A DNA stretch of 12,542 bases. Source: Pseudomonadota bacterium. GTDB taxonomy: Bacteria; Pseudomonadota; Alphaproteobacteria; Rhizobiales; Rhizobiaceae. How positions within the stretch are numbered: position 1 is the stretch's first letter; each line of letters begins with the position of its first letter. The notes beneath the pieces are model-generated. The model did not search any database, had not been told where the DNA came from, and saw only the letters and a program-made list of their open reading frames with translations. The DNA is taken from contig JAEWFU010000002.1 in assembly GCA_023388675.1 (NCBI GenBank), positions 1-12,542 on the forward strand, in the 5' to 3' direction. This document shows positions 1 to 6,634 of the stretch, in pieces. The position numbers were made by a program, and so were the translations under genes.

Positions 1-1
1 G

Positions 2-220
2 CGCGATTTCGAACTTTGGGTGATCGAAAACAATGCGGCCCCGGTATCGCTCGGCGTCGTGCCGGTAGGAGCCAGCGTGCATGTCGCGGTGGCCTCGGCG
101 CATCGCGAGTTGATCTCGTCCGGTGCCCTGTTTGCGATCAGCCTCGAACCGGAAGGCGGCTCGCCGACCGGCCAGCCAACCGGACCTGTCGTGGCGGCAG
201 GCGACCTACGTTCAATCTGA
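2..220 (+). CDS. RskA-type anti-sigma factor, C-terminal end (partial)
   Basis: The 5' end of the gene lies outside the window; 72 codons remain, ending in TGA at 218-220. What is visible is the extracytoplasmic C-terminal domain of the anti-sigma-K factor (RskA) family: an opening FELWVIE strand, then LGVVPVG, and the characteristic tail ALFAISLEPEGGSPTGQP followed by a short hydrophilic end. In this family an N-terminal zinc-finger or anti-sigma domain in the cytoplasm binds an ECF sigma factor, a single membrane helix follows, and this beta-rich domain lies outside the membrane. The sigma factor gene is expected just upstream but cannot be seen. The fasciclin gene that follows on the same strand 151 bp later is a candidate target of this sigma/anti-sigma pair. 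Family assignment is fairly secure from the tail motif; the partner is inferred. Confidence 0.8.
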   Translation, partial: RDFELWVIENNAAPVSLGVVPVGASVHVAVASAHRELISSGALFAISLEPEGGSPTGQPTGPVVAAGDLRSI

Positions 221-292
221 GCCCTGTCGCCGGCTAGCTGACTCCTGCCTCGTGCGCCTGAGATCGGTTGCCGCATCTTTTTTCACGATGTC

Positions 293-320
293 TGAAACTT
301 TAGCGAAGCGGTGCCCGTAG
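293..320 (+). promoter_or_regulatory. Possible ECF-sigma promoter for the fasciclin gene
   Basis: In the 151-bp gap before the fasciclin gene there is TGAAAC (293-298), a 17-bp spacer and CGTAG (316-320). This resembles the general ECF pattern of an AAC-containing -35 and a CGT-containing -10. Transcription would start near 326, leaving a leader of about 45 nt with a good Shine-Dalgarno. The anti-sigma gene just upstream makes ECF control plausible, but such short motifs also occur by chance, and the sigma factor's own specificity is unknown. Confidence 0.3.
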
Positions 321-371
321 CTCTGCGCGTCCCCATCGGAGGGATTGGAAATTCGAGAGGAGTAAACGGAC

Positions 372-932
372 ATGCACAAGATCACATCCACCATCCTCGC
401 CGGCGCATTCGCTGCCACTTCGCTTGCGGGTCTTGCCTTCGCGCAGGACAACCCGATGGTCGGCGGTGCCGCCATGTATGCGGACAAGAACATCGTCGAG
501 AACGCGATGAACTCGGCCGACCACACCACGCTCGTCGCAGCGGTCAAGGCCGCCGACCTCGTAGAGACGCTGCAGGGTGAGGGACCGTTCACGGTCTTCG
601 CACCGACCAACGCGGCTTTCGAAGCGCTGCCGGCCGGCACGGTCGATGAGCTCCTGAAGCCTGAGAACAAGGACCAGCTCGCGAAGGTGCTGACCTGCCA
701 CGTCGTGGCTGCCGATGCCATGTCCGACGCGATCGGCCAGATGATCGCCGATGACGGCGGCACCCATCCTGTCAATACGGTTGGCGGCTGCACGCTGCAG
801 GCCAAGATGGATGGCGACAAGATCACGCTGACCGACGAGACCGGCGGTGTCGCGACCGTCACCATTGCCGATGTGGATCAATCCAACGGCGTCATCCACG
901 TCATCGACAAGGTTCTGCTGCCCGCTGGCTAA
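372..932 (+). CDS. Secreted fasciclin (FAS1) domain protein
   Basis: A 186-residue protein with a signal peptide (about residues 1-24, ending LAFA before QDN) and a single FAS1 domain (about 38-184). The two conserved FAS1 blocks are clear: H1-like FTVFAPTNAAF (73-83) and H2-like NGVIHVIDKVLLP (172-184); the usual central YH motif is replaced by CH (109-110). The only two cysteines, C109 and C140, both lie in the exported domain and could form a disulphide. The ATG at 372 is preceded by GAGGAG (357-362) with 9-nt spacing, so the start is firm. FAS1 domains are adhesion or cell-surface modules; bacterial single-domain forms are exported and their exact role is mostly unknown. The anti-sigma factor gene upstream suggests envelope-stress or ECF control. 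The gene ends in a hairpin terminator 86 nt downstream. Confidence 0.93.
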   Translation: MHKITSTILAGAFAATSLAGLAFAQDNPMVGGAAMYADKNIVENAMNSADHTTLVAAVKAADLVETLQGEGPFTVFAPTNAAFEALPAGTVDELLKPENKDQLAKVLTCHVVAADAMSDAIGQMIADDGGTHPVNTVGGCTLQAKMDGDKITLTDETGGVATVTIADVDQSNGVIHVIDKVLLPAG

Positions 933-1018
933 AGGCGGGGGCGCAGGCCGGCGGGTCGGCGTGACCGACCCTTCAACGCCGCCCATCCGACCGGCAGATA
1001 CTTGCGCGATGACAGGAG

Positions 1019-1049
1019 GAGGCTCGGGGCGATGTCCCGGGCCTCTTTT
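1019..1049 (+). terminator. Rho-independent terminator after the fasciclin gene
   Basis: A 10-bp stem, GAGGCTCGGG (1019-1028) against CCCGGGCCTC (1036-1045), with one G-U pair and a 7-nt loop, runs straight into TTTT (1046-1049). It lies between convergent genes, 13 nt from the stop of the lipoprotein gene on the other strand. Read from that strand there is no T-run, so it mainly serves the fasciclin transcript. Confidence 0.85.
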
Positions 1050-1062
1050 GTGTCCGGAGTCC

Positions 1063-1458
1063 TTATTTGACGTATCTGCGTTCGCCGGTGACGTGTGGCT
1101 GACAGGTGCGATGATGGGCGGCATTGTCCCAGAGCCGGATCGGCGGGGCGAGGCTGACAAGCTGGGACGAACCGCCCTGCAGCAGAACGCGATAGGGGCG
1201 CATGCCGGGGTAACCGCCATTGATCGCCTTCGAGTTCACCATGCCGCAGACGGTCACGTCGCCATAGGTGTTGTCGCGCACCGCGATCATGTGGCTCCAA
1301 TGGGCGGAGCGCGGATCGAGAAGATGCGCGGAGACGGTTGCTTTCGTCACCTCGATGTCCGCCGGTGTCAATTCGTGAATCCAGCCTGTTTCGACAGTCG
1401 AGCAGCCGCCCAAAGCCAGCATTACAGTGGCGAGCGCCGCGTTTGAAAGTTTTCCCAT
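1063..1458 (-). CDS. Small lipoprotein of unknown function
   Basis: A 131-residue protein read leftwards. It has a short lipoprotein signal with the lipobox L-G-G-C, lipidated cysteine at 19, so it should be membrane-anchored and face the periplasm. The mature part carries the stretch DPRSAHW (48-54) and a second block VCGMVNSKAINGGYPGMRPY (70-89). I recognise the pattern 'DP.SA ... VCG.VN.....GGY.G..P' from small uncharacterised proteins of proteobacteria, but know of no function. C71 and C119 could form a disulphide. The reading frame continues upstream to 1680, but the ATG at 1458 gives a proper signal peptide and has AAGGA about ten bases before it, and an upstream start would overlap the divergent ligase gene. 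The gene stands alone on this strand. Confidence 0.8.
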   Translation of the reverse strand: MGKLSNAALATVMLALGGCSTVETGWIHELTPADIEVTKATVSAHLLDPRSAHWSHMIAVRDNTYGDVTVCGMVNSKAINGGYPGMRPYRVLLQGGSSQLVSLAPPIRLWDNAAHHRTCQPHVTGERRYVK

Positions 1459-1482
1459 AAGGCCGGTCCTTGAAGTTGCGAC

Positions 1483-1512
1483 GCCATTCTCCCATGGAAT
1501 GGCTTGCGCAAG
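1483..1512. promoter_or_regulatory. Paired inverted repeats in a divergent promoter region
   Basis: The 89-bp gap between the divergent lipoprotein and ligase genes holds a 7-bp inverted repeat, GCCATTC (1483-1489) and GAATGGC (1497-1503), next to the perfect palindrome CTTGCGCAAG (1503-1512). They could be operator sites for a dimeric regulator serving one or both genes. This is only structural evidence; no known operator is recognised. Confidence 0.25.
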
Positions 1513-1537
1513 GCTGGTCAGTTCCGTAATGACGCCA

Positions 1538-1541
1538 GAGG
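1538..1541 (+). promoter_or_regulatory. Ribosome binding site supporting a TTG start for the ligase
   Basis: GAGG at 1538-1541 lies 6 nt before TTG at 1548, the first codon of the longest ligase frame. Later in-frame starts (GTG 1578, TTG 1620, ATG 1671) lack a comparable site. The evidence is moderate, because starting at 1548 gives about 35 hydrophilic residues before the first membrane helix. Confidence 0.4.
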
Positions 1542-1547
1542 GGCCGA

Positions 1548-2864
1548 TTGCAATCGAAGCTGCTTGCTCGTGACAGGGTGGCATGTCGCGGCGGGAAGTC
1601 TGGTCGTATCGGATACAACTTGAAGTACAAGAATGCCTTCGAGCGCAACAATGCGATCTCGGTCTTCCTGATGGGGGCACTCCCCGCGGTTGCCGGCAGC
1701 GTGATTTCGGTCATGCTCGTCAGCTTCCTGGTCTGGGCCGTCATTTCCCTGGCATTCCGACGGTTCGAGTTTCGCCTCACGCCCGATGACCGGCTTGTTG
1801 CGTGGACATTCACCGCCTTCGTGGGCCTCGTGTTTGCAACCGCGCTCATCGGGGAGAATGTCGAGCAGATTCCTTCGCATACGCTTTGGCTGCTGCCTTT
1901 TCTTTCCGTCTGGGTGGTAATTCCCCGATTGCGGGCTACGCCTGACCTCGACTATCTGCATCTCTTCGCGGTGGGCGCGGCGGTGGGCGCGATCGGCGCA
2001 CTCATGCTGGGCCTCGTCCAGGTGGTGGGATTCGATCAACGTGCCGAGGGCGGCGCCGGGAACGCGGCCGTCTTCGGCATCATCTCGCTTTGTCTTGCCG
2101 CCATAGCCGGCCTGAATCTCGACGACCCGCGCAGGAACTATCGAATGCTGGCCGTGGCCGGCATCGTTGCCGGCCTGCTGGCGGTCATTCTCTCGCTGAC
2201 GCGCGGCGTGGCCATCGTGGCTATCGGCGTCCTGATCGTCATCGTCATCTATGCACCGCGCCAGCGGCTGACCACCGCGACGCGAATTGCATGGCTTGGC
2301 CTTGCTGTGGCCGTTGCGGCCGCGCTCTACGGCGCTGCCGACCTCATCGCCGATCGCCTGCTTTTGACAGTCGAAGAACTCAACAGCGTGGTGTCCGGCG
2401 AAAGCTCCGCCAATATTGGCGAGAGGCTGCGCCTTTGGATCGCCGGTTGGAGCGCGATCGGCGAGTCGCCGCTATGGGGCCACGGGATTCAGAACCGCAT
2501 GGCGAAGGTTTCCGAGCTGCTGGTGCGCGACGGCCTGCCGGTTCAGCACTTCACCCACGCACACAACGCTTTCATCACCTTCGCCATCGATGGCGGCATC
2601 ATCGTCCTGGGTGCGGTGATCGCGGTGCTGATCGTGCCGGTCTTCGTTGCCTGGCGCGCGCCGCGAGACATGCATCACCGCAAGCGCTTTTTTCTGGCGC
2701 TTCAGGTCAGCCTGATCTTCGGCCTTTGCGGCCTGACCCAGATCATGTTCAAGCACGACATCATGGACGCTTTCTACATCTTTTCGGTCATGCTCGTTGT
2801 AGCCAGCATTGCCGATATACGGCCGCGGGACGACACGAAGACCACGGGATCGTCCGGGGACTGA
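1548..2864 (+). CDS. O-antigen ligase / polymerase-like membrane protein (Wzy_C family)
   Basis: Up to 438 residues and strongly hydrophobic, with about ten membrane helices and a long periplasmic loop (about 265-345). Family marks of the O-antigen ligase/Wzy_C domain are present: SLTRG (216-220) with the conserved arginine at the end of a helix, ERLRLWIAGW (292-301), and SPLWGHGIQN followed by HAHNAF (337-342) in the loop, with the histidine thought to matter for catalysis in WaaL-type enzymes. Such proteins join a polysaccharide carried on undecaprenyl diphosphate to lipid A-core, or polymerise repeat units; sequence alone does not separate WaaL from Wzy. The start is uncertain: TTG 1548 has the best ribosome site, TTG 1620 would give a more usual short N-terminus. 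The gene faces the reductase gene with only 8 bp between their stops and no visible terminator. The neighbouring sugar-nucleotide genes support a role in surface polysaccharide. Confidence 0.85.
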   Translation: MQSKLLARDRVACRGGKSGRIGYNLKYKNAFERNNAISVFLMGALPAVAGSVISVMLVSFLVWAVISLAFRRFEFRLTPDDRLVAWTFTAFVGLVFATALIGENVEQIPSHTLWLLPFLSVWVVIPRLRATPDLDYLHLFAVGAAVGAIGALMLGLVQVVGFDQRAEGGAGNAAVFGIISLCLAAIAGLNLDDPRRNYRMLAVAGIVAGLLAVILSLTRGVAIVAIGVLIVIVIYAPRQRLTTATRIAWLGLAVAVAAALYGAADLIADRLLLTVEELNSVVSGESSANIGERLRLWIAGWSAIGESPLWGHGIQNRMAKVSELLVRDGLPVQHFTHAHNAFITFAIDGGIIVLGAVIAVLIVPVFVAWRAPRDMHHRKRFFLALQVSLIFGLCGLTQIMFKHDIMDAFYIFSVMLVVASIADIRPRDDTKTTGSSGD

Positions 2865-2872
2865 ATTTCGGT

Positions 2873-3832
2873 TCACCGGTCGGCCGGCTCACCGGCGATG
2901 TACGCCGCGAGGCGACGGGGGGTATCACCCGCCGGATGCCAGCCCGTCGCTGCCAATCGATCCGGTGAGACCACCAGCGGTTCGGACAGGCGCTCCCACA
3001 GAGCGCCCCGCCCGACCATTGCGGACAAACCCGCAAGCAGAGGTTCGGGAACCGTGAAAATGCCGGGGTTCCGCCCGATGCCCTCGCGCATGGCGGAAAC
3101 GATCTTGGCCAATGTCAGCGGACCGTTGTCGCTGACGATGTAGGCACCGCCGGCGATAATAGGGTTCGAAAGAACATGCAGGACAGCCGCCGCGAGCCTT
3201 TCGACATCAAGCAAGGATCTGCGAGCCTGAACTCCGCCGATCGGCAGCGGGAACGGCGTGCGCGCGAGACGAAGCAGGCCGGCCAGCCCCCCGCGCATAC
3301 CTTCGCCATAGACCGCAACCGGCCGGAGCGTGACGAGCTGCCGGCTGTCGATTGCGAAGATTTCGGCGAGCTTCGTCTCCGCCTCGAGTTTCGAGCGCCC
3401 GTATTCCTCCGTAGGCCGGGCAGGTGAGTCCTCAGTCAGTACTTCGCGCGATGTCGGACCTGTGATGGCGCGGATCGACGAAAGAAAAACAAATCGCCCC
3501 GGCACATTGCGTCGCGCGGCGTTTGCGAGATTGACGGAAAGATCGACGTTGGCGCGGCGGTAGTCGTCGTAATGCGTGTGAGCCGAGGCATCCGCGATGC
3601 CGGCGCAATGAACGACATGGTCGGTGCCGATAACAAGCCGATCCCACGCCTCGGCGTCGCCGTTCGCTGCCGGCATCAACGCCCGTTCGGCGAAGGGGAA
3701 GTCCAATTGGTCCGGGTTGCGCGAGGCGGCACGAACCGCAAACCCGGCCGTTTGCAGTGATCTCGTCACGGCGCGCCCGATAAAGCCGCTCGCCCCGGTG
3801 ACGAGTACGGTATCGGACGGGCCTCCGGTCAT
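2873..3832 (-). CDS. NAD-dependent sugar epimerase/reductase (extended SDR), probable UDP-hexulose 4-reductase
   Basis: A 319-residue extended short-chain dehydrogenase. It has the Rossmann motif TGASGFIG (12-19), the catalytic serine in FLSS (116-119), the YxxxK pair in YGRSK (Y144, K148), and the RPVAVYGEG block (170-178) typical of sugar-nucleotide epimerases and reductases. Length is normal for the family. Its start overlaps the stop of the upstream dehydratase gene by four bases (ATGA, 3829-3832), and no separate ribosome site is seen, so translation is probably coupled. Partnership with a WbpM-type dehydratase matches WbpV of Pseudomonas and WreQ of Rhizobium etli, which reduce the 4-keto intermediate to UDP-N-acetylquinovosamine. 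That substrate is inferred from context; the protein could instead be a 4-epimerase giving a fucosamine-type sugar. The SDR assignment itself is secure. Confidence 0.88.
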   Translation of the reverse strand: MTGGPSDTVLVTGASGFIGRAVTRSLQTAGFAVRAASRNPDQLDFPFAERALMPAANGDAEAWDRLVIGTDHVVHCAGIADASAHTHYDDYRRANVDLSVNLANAARRNVPGRFVFLSSIRAITGPTSREVLTEDSPARPTEEYGRSKLEAETKLAEIFAIDSRQLVTLRPVAVYGEGMRGGLAGLLRLARTPFPLPIGGVQARRSLLDVERLAAAVLHVLSNPIIAGGAYIVSDNGPLTLAKIVSAMREGIGRNPGIFTVPEPLLAGLSAMVGRGALWERLSEPLVVSPDRLAATGWHPAGDTPRRLAAYIAGEPADR

Positions 3833-5718
3833 TTTTCGGTATATCTGAAAAGAACCTCGACAGCGGCCTTGCGATCCGCCTTCGCCACCGCGCCGCTCAG
3901 TTCTGCCAGCATATCGGGGACGGGGTCGCCGCTGCCGTTCATCCGCCGGGCACGCAGAATCTTCGAGTGCGCGGTCGGCGTCACGCCCTCGGGATTGTAG
4001 AAGAGCTCCTCGTGGAGCTTTTCACCTTCCCGCATGCCGATCGTGACGATCTCGATATCGCCCTCGGGATTGCGCGCATCGCGCACGCTCAGGCCCGCGA
4101 GGGCTATCATATCCTCGGCCAGATCCCGGATGCGGATCGGCTCGCCCATCTCCAGAAGCAGGATGTCGCCGCTCTCGGACAGCGCACCCGCCTGCACGAT
4201 CAGTTCCGCGGCCTCGCGAACCGACATGAAGTAGCGCGTCATCTTTTCGTCGGTGATCGTCACCGGGCCGCCATTGGCGATCTGTTCCTTGAAAAGCGGG
4301 ATGACGGACCCGCTGGACCCGATCACGTTGCCGAAACGGACGCATGCGAAATTTCGTTCATAGGGCTCATCGAGGCTTCTCACGCCATGATGGCGGACGA
4401 TCTTCTCGGCCCAGCGCTTGGTGGCGCCCATGACGCTCGCCGGGCGAACCGCCTTGTCGGACGAAATCAGGATGAAGTTGCGGACGCCGCAATCGGTCGC
4501 TGCCCTTGCCAGCGACTCGGTGCCAAGCACGTTGTTGCGGATGCCTTCGAGGCTGTTCTGCTCCACGAGATGGACATGCTTGTACGCCGCGCAATGATAG
4601 ATCGTCTCGATATCGTTCTCGCGGATGACCCGACGGACAAGGTCACCATCCGCAATCGAACCGAGTACCGTCACCAGCGGGAAGAGCGCTTCACGCTGCA
4701 ACTCCCGGCCGATCTGGTAAAGGCCGTGCTCGTTGGTATCGAGCAGAACCAGCCGCGCCGGCTTGAGCTGCGCGATGATGCGGCACAGGGCCGAGCCGAT
4801 GGAACCGGCTGCGCCCGTCACCATCAGCGAGCGCCCCTCGATCATGGTGCGCAGCAGCACCGGGTCGGCCGGCACCTGCGAGCGGCCGAGCAGATCGTCA
4901 ATGTCGATGTCCCGGACACGGCTGACGATATATTTGCCTTCCGCCAGATCGACGATGGAGGGCAGGATTCTGATGTTTACGGGGGCCGTCCCGATCTCGG
5001 CAATCAGCTCGCGGCCGTCCTGGCCTGCAAGGGTCGGCGTCGTGACAATGATTTCCTCGACGCCGATATTCGTCACGAGGCGTTTCAGCTCGCTGGGCGC
5101 ATAGACGCGGATGCCCAGCACGTCGAGACCATGCAGCGAGGCATCCTTGCCGATGAAGCCGATGACCTCCCGCTCGCCCGCCGAACGCAATGCGCCGGCG
5201 AGCTGCGTCGCGGCATCGCCGGTGCCGTAGATCAGCGTCTTCGTCAGCCCCTTGCTTGCACGGCTCGTCCGCCAGATCAGCCATTTGGCTCCGAAGCGGC
5301 TGCCGGTGATCGTCAGTATGGAGAGGACCCAGAAAACCGCGGGAATGCTGCGAGGGACGCCGGGGGCGCCGGTCATCGCCGTCAAGAACGCGAGCGCGAC
5401 CCAACTGAGCACCGCGAGCGTCACGACCTGCATGATGGTCCAGACAGCGCGGTCGGGAAGATATTTCAGCACCGCGCGGTAAAGGCCCATGCGCGCGAAG
5501 ATGGGTATCGCAAGGGCGGGTGCTGCGAGAATGATGAAGACCTGGGAGGGATTCGGCCGGAACGGCTCGCCGAAACGCAGCGAGAAGCTGAGCCAGCACA
5601 GAAACGTCAAAGCGACCGCATCGAAGAGGATCAGCACCCAGCGCTTGCGATTGCGCGAGCTTCGCGAAATCCGATCCCGCAGGCGGTTCAGCGCTGGCGA
5701 TACGGCAAACATCTTCAT
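3829..5718 (-). CDS. Membrane-bound UDP-GlcNAc 4,6-dehydratase, WbpM/CapD type
   Basis: A 629-residue protein of the full-length WbpM class. The N-terminus has four membrane helices (roughly 27-47, 58-78, 95-115, 124-145). Next comes a first Rossmann-like domain starting LIYGTGDAA (162-170), then the catalytic SDR domain with TGAAGSIGS (301-309), ISSDKAVRPASVMGATKR (418-435) and RFGNVIGSSGSVIP (461-474). Catalysis uses serine, methionine and lysine (S420 or S419, M430, K434) instead of S-Y-K, a known trait of this class. The reaction converts UDP-GlcNAc to its 4-keto-6-deoxy form, the precursor of quinovosamine, fucosamine and bacillosamine derivatives. The start is ATG 5718 (MKMF); a second ATG two codons later is equally possible, and the ribosome site is weak. 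It is first of a two-gene unit with the reductase and is divergent from the sugar transferase, so the three probably act in one pathway. Confidence 0.93.
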   Translation of the reverse strand: MKMFAVSPALNRLRDRISRSSRNRKRWVLILFDAVALTFLCWLSFSLRFGEPFRPNPSQVFIILAAPALAIPIFARMGLYRAVLKYLPDRAVWTIMQVVTLAVLSWVALAFLTAMTGAPGVPRSIPAVFWVLSILTITGSRFGAKWLIWRTSRASKGLTKTLIYGTGDAATQLAGALRSAGEREVIGFIGKDASLHGLDVLGIRVYAPSELKRLVTNIGVEEIIVTTPTLAGQDGRELIAEIGTAPVNIRILPSIVDLAEGKYIVSRVRDIDIDDLLGRSQVPADPVLLRTMIEGRSLMVTGAAGSIGSALCRIIAQLKPARLVLLDTNEHGLYQIGRELQREALFPLVTVLGSIADGDLVRRVIRENDIETIYHCAAYKHVHLVEQNSLEGIRNNVLGTESLARAATDCGVRNFILISSDKAVRPASVMGATKRWAEKIVRHHGVRSLDEPYERNFACVRFGNVIGSSGSVIPLFKEQIANGGPVTITDEKMTRYFMSVREAAELIVQAGALSESGDILLLEMGEPIRIRDLAEDMIALAGLSVRDARNPEGDIEIVTIGMREGEKLHEELFYNPEGVTPTAHSKILRARRMNGSGDPVPDMLAELSGAVAKADRKAAVEVLFRYTEK

Positions 5719-6048
5719 GCGCGGGCTTCAGTTACTCGCATCGCGTTCCGTTGACGCCGTTCCACCATCCTCAGGGACGGCCCGACATTCCTTGCTATCC
5801 CGACAGAGACGGCAAGCCCTTGCAAAAATCGCGCATCCACCGTCATGCTCCCGAAAGCCTTGAAGGAGAGCGAGGCCGGAGCGTGTCGCTATCGTCTTCC
5901 GTGGCTTCCTCCGCCTCGCCAGATAGCCAATTCGTATCAGGAAGGCAACAAGCGCGGCAGCGGGGGCGGGTTCGCTGCCCCGCGGGCCTATGCGAAAGCG
6001 CACAACAGCGGCCTGTGCGATATGCATCATTGCTGCTATGGCGAGGTA
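5719..6048. other. 330-bp divergent intergenic region with a hairpin
   Basis: This gap separates the dehydratase (-) from the sugar transferase (+) and should hold both promoters, but no convincing -35/-10 pair is seen. The strongest structure is a stem-loop at 5953-5984: CGC plus GGCAGCG (5953-5962) against CGCTGCC (5973-5979) and, after a 2-base bulge, GCG (5982-5984). It lies about 65 bases before the chosen transferase start and could shape its mRNA leader. The transferase frame stays open through part of this gap (from ATG 5845), but that stretch reads as low-complexity, arginine- and glycine-rich sequence without any family motif, so I treat it as noncoding. No small gene is supported on either strand. 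Confidence 0.45.
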
Positions 6049-6612
6049 ATGAGAGAGCCTCCTGTTCAGATGGATCAGCCGGGTCTTGCCAAGCGGCTGT
6101 TCGACCTGGCGCTAGCGTTGCCAGGCCTGGTGGTCGCGGTGCCTGTCGTGCTTGTCGCCATGGCGGTGATCCGTGCAACTTCGGCGGGGCCGGCGATCTT
6201 CGTCCAGGAGCGTGTCGGCCGGCATGAGCGGCTATTCCGCTGCTACAAGCTGCGAACGATGTATCTGAACACGCCGCATGTGGCGACACACGAGGTTGCC
6301 GCTTCCGCCATAACGCCGGTCGGTGCGTTTCTCCGCCGCTTAAAGATCGACGAACTGCCCCAGCTATGGAACGTGGTGATCGGACAAATGAGCATGGTGG
6401 GGCCACGGCCCTGCCTGCCTGCGCAGGACGAGCTGATACGCCATCGCAAGGCGCTCGGCGTCTTCTCGCTCAGGCCGGGTATAACCGGGCTCGCCCAGGT
6501 GCGCGGCATCGATATGTCCAATCCGCTTCGCTGCGCGCAGACCGATGCCGAATACATGCGCACGATCTCCTTGCGGGAAGACTTGCGGCTGATCGTTCGA
6601 ACGGTCCTCTAA
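6049..6612 (+). CDS. Monotopic sugar-phosphate transferase (undecaprenyl-phosphate glycosyl-1-phosphate transferase)
   Basis: A 187-residue bacterial sugar transferase (Pfam family of PglC, WcaJ C-terminus and WreU). Visible marks are KRLFDLALALPGLVVA (15-30) leading into one membrane-inserted hairpin helix, GPAIFVQERVG (47-57), YKLRTM (66-71), KIDELPQLWNVV (99-110) with the catalytic Asp-Glu pair D101-E102, GQMSMVGPRP (112-121) and RPGITGLAQVRG (142-153). It is a short form with only the catalytic domain and no extra N-terminal helices. It should move a sugar 1-phosphate from a UDP-sugar to undecaprenyl phosphate on the cytoplasmic face, starting a polysaccharide unit. Next to a UDP-QuiNAc-type dehydratase and reductase, the likely substrate is UDP-N-acetylquinovosamine, as for R. 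etli WreU. The start is not certain: ATG 6049 and ATG 6070 both lack a well-spaced ribosome site, and the frame is open back to ATG 5845. Confidence 0.88.
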   Translation: MREPPVQMDQPGLAKRLFDLALALPGLVVAVPVVLVAMAVIRATSAGPAIFVQERVGRHERLFRCYKLRTMYLNTPHVATHEVAASAITPVGAFLRRLKIDELPQLWNVVIGQMSMVGPRPCLPAQDELIRHRKALGVFSLRPGITGLAQVRGIDMSNPLRCAQTDAEYMRTISLREDLRLIVRTVL

Positions 6613-6634
6613 ACATTCTCCGCCACATTTATGG

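Noticed and set aside
332..360. A SigK-like promoter beginning CCATCG before the fasciclin gene
   Set aside because: The -10 would fall on the Shine-Dalgarno region and does not match the mycobacterial pattern.
300..1220. A 306-codon minus-strand frame over the fasciclin gene
   Set aside because: It is in mirror register with the FAS1 gene, which has a signal peptide, clear domain motifs and a Shine-Dalgarno; the antisense product has none.
1504..1532. TTGCGC-N17-TAATGA as a promoter for the ligase gene
   Set aside because: The spacing is ideal but both hexamers match consensus poorly, and the transcript would begin right at the ribosome site that supports the TTG start.
3967..5754. A 595-codon plus-strand frame opposite the dehydratase
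   Set aside because: It has the same codon register as the dehydratase on the other strand and no recognisable domain; it is a mirror artefact of codon bias.
5728..6030. A 100-codon minus-strand frame in the large divergent gap
   Set aside because: It has arginine-rich, low-information sequence, no ribosome site and no motif; it would also fill the promoter region of the dehydratase.
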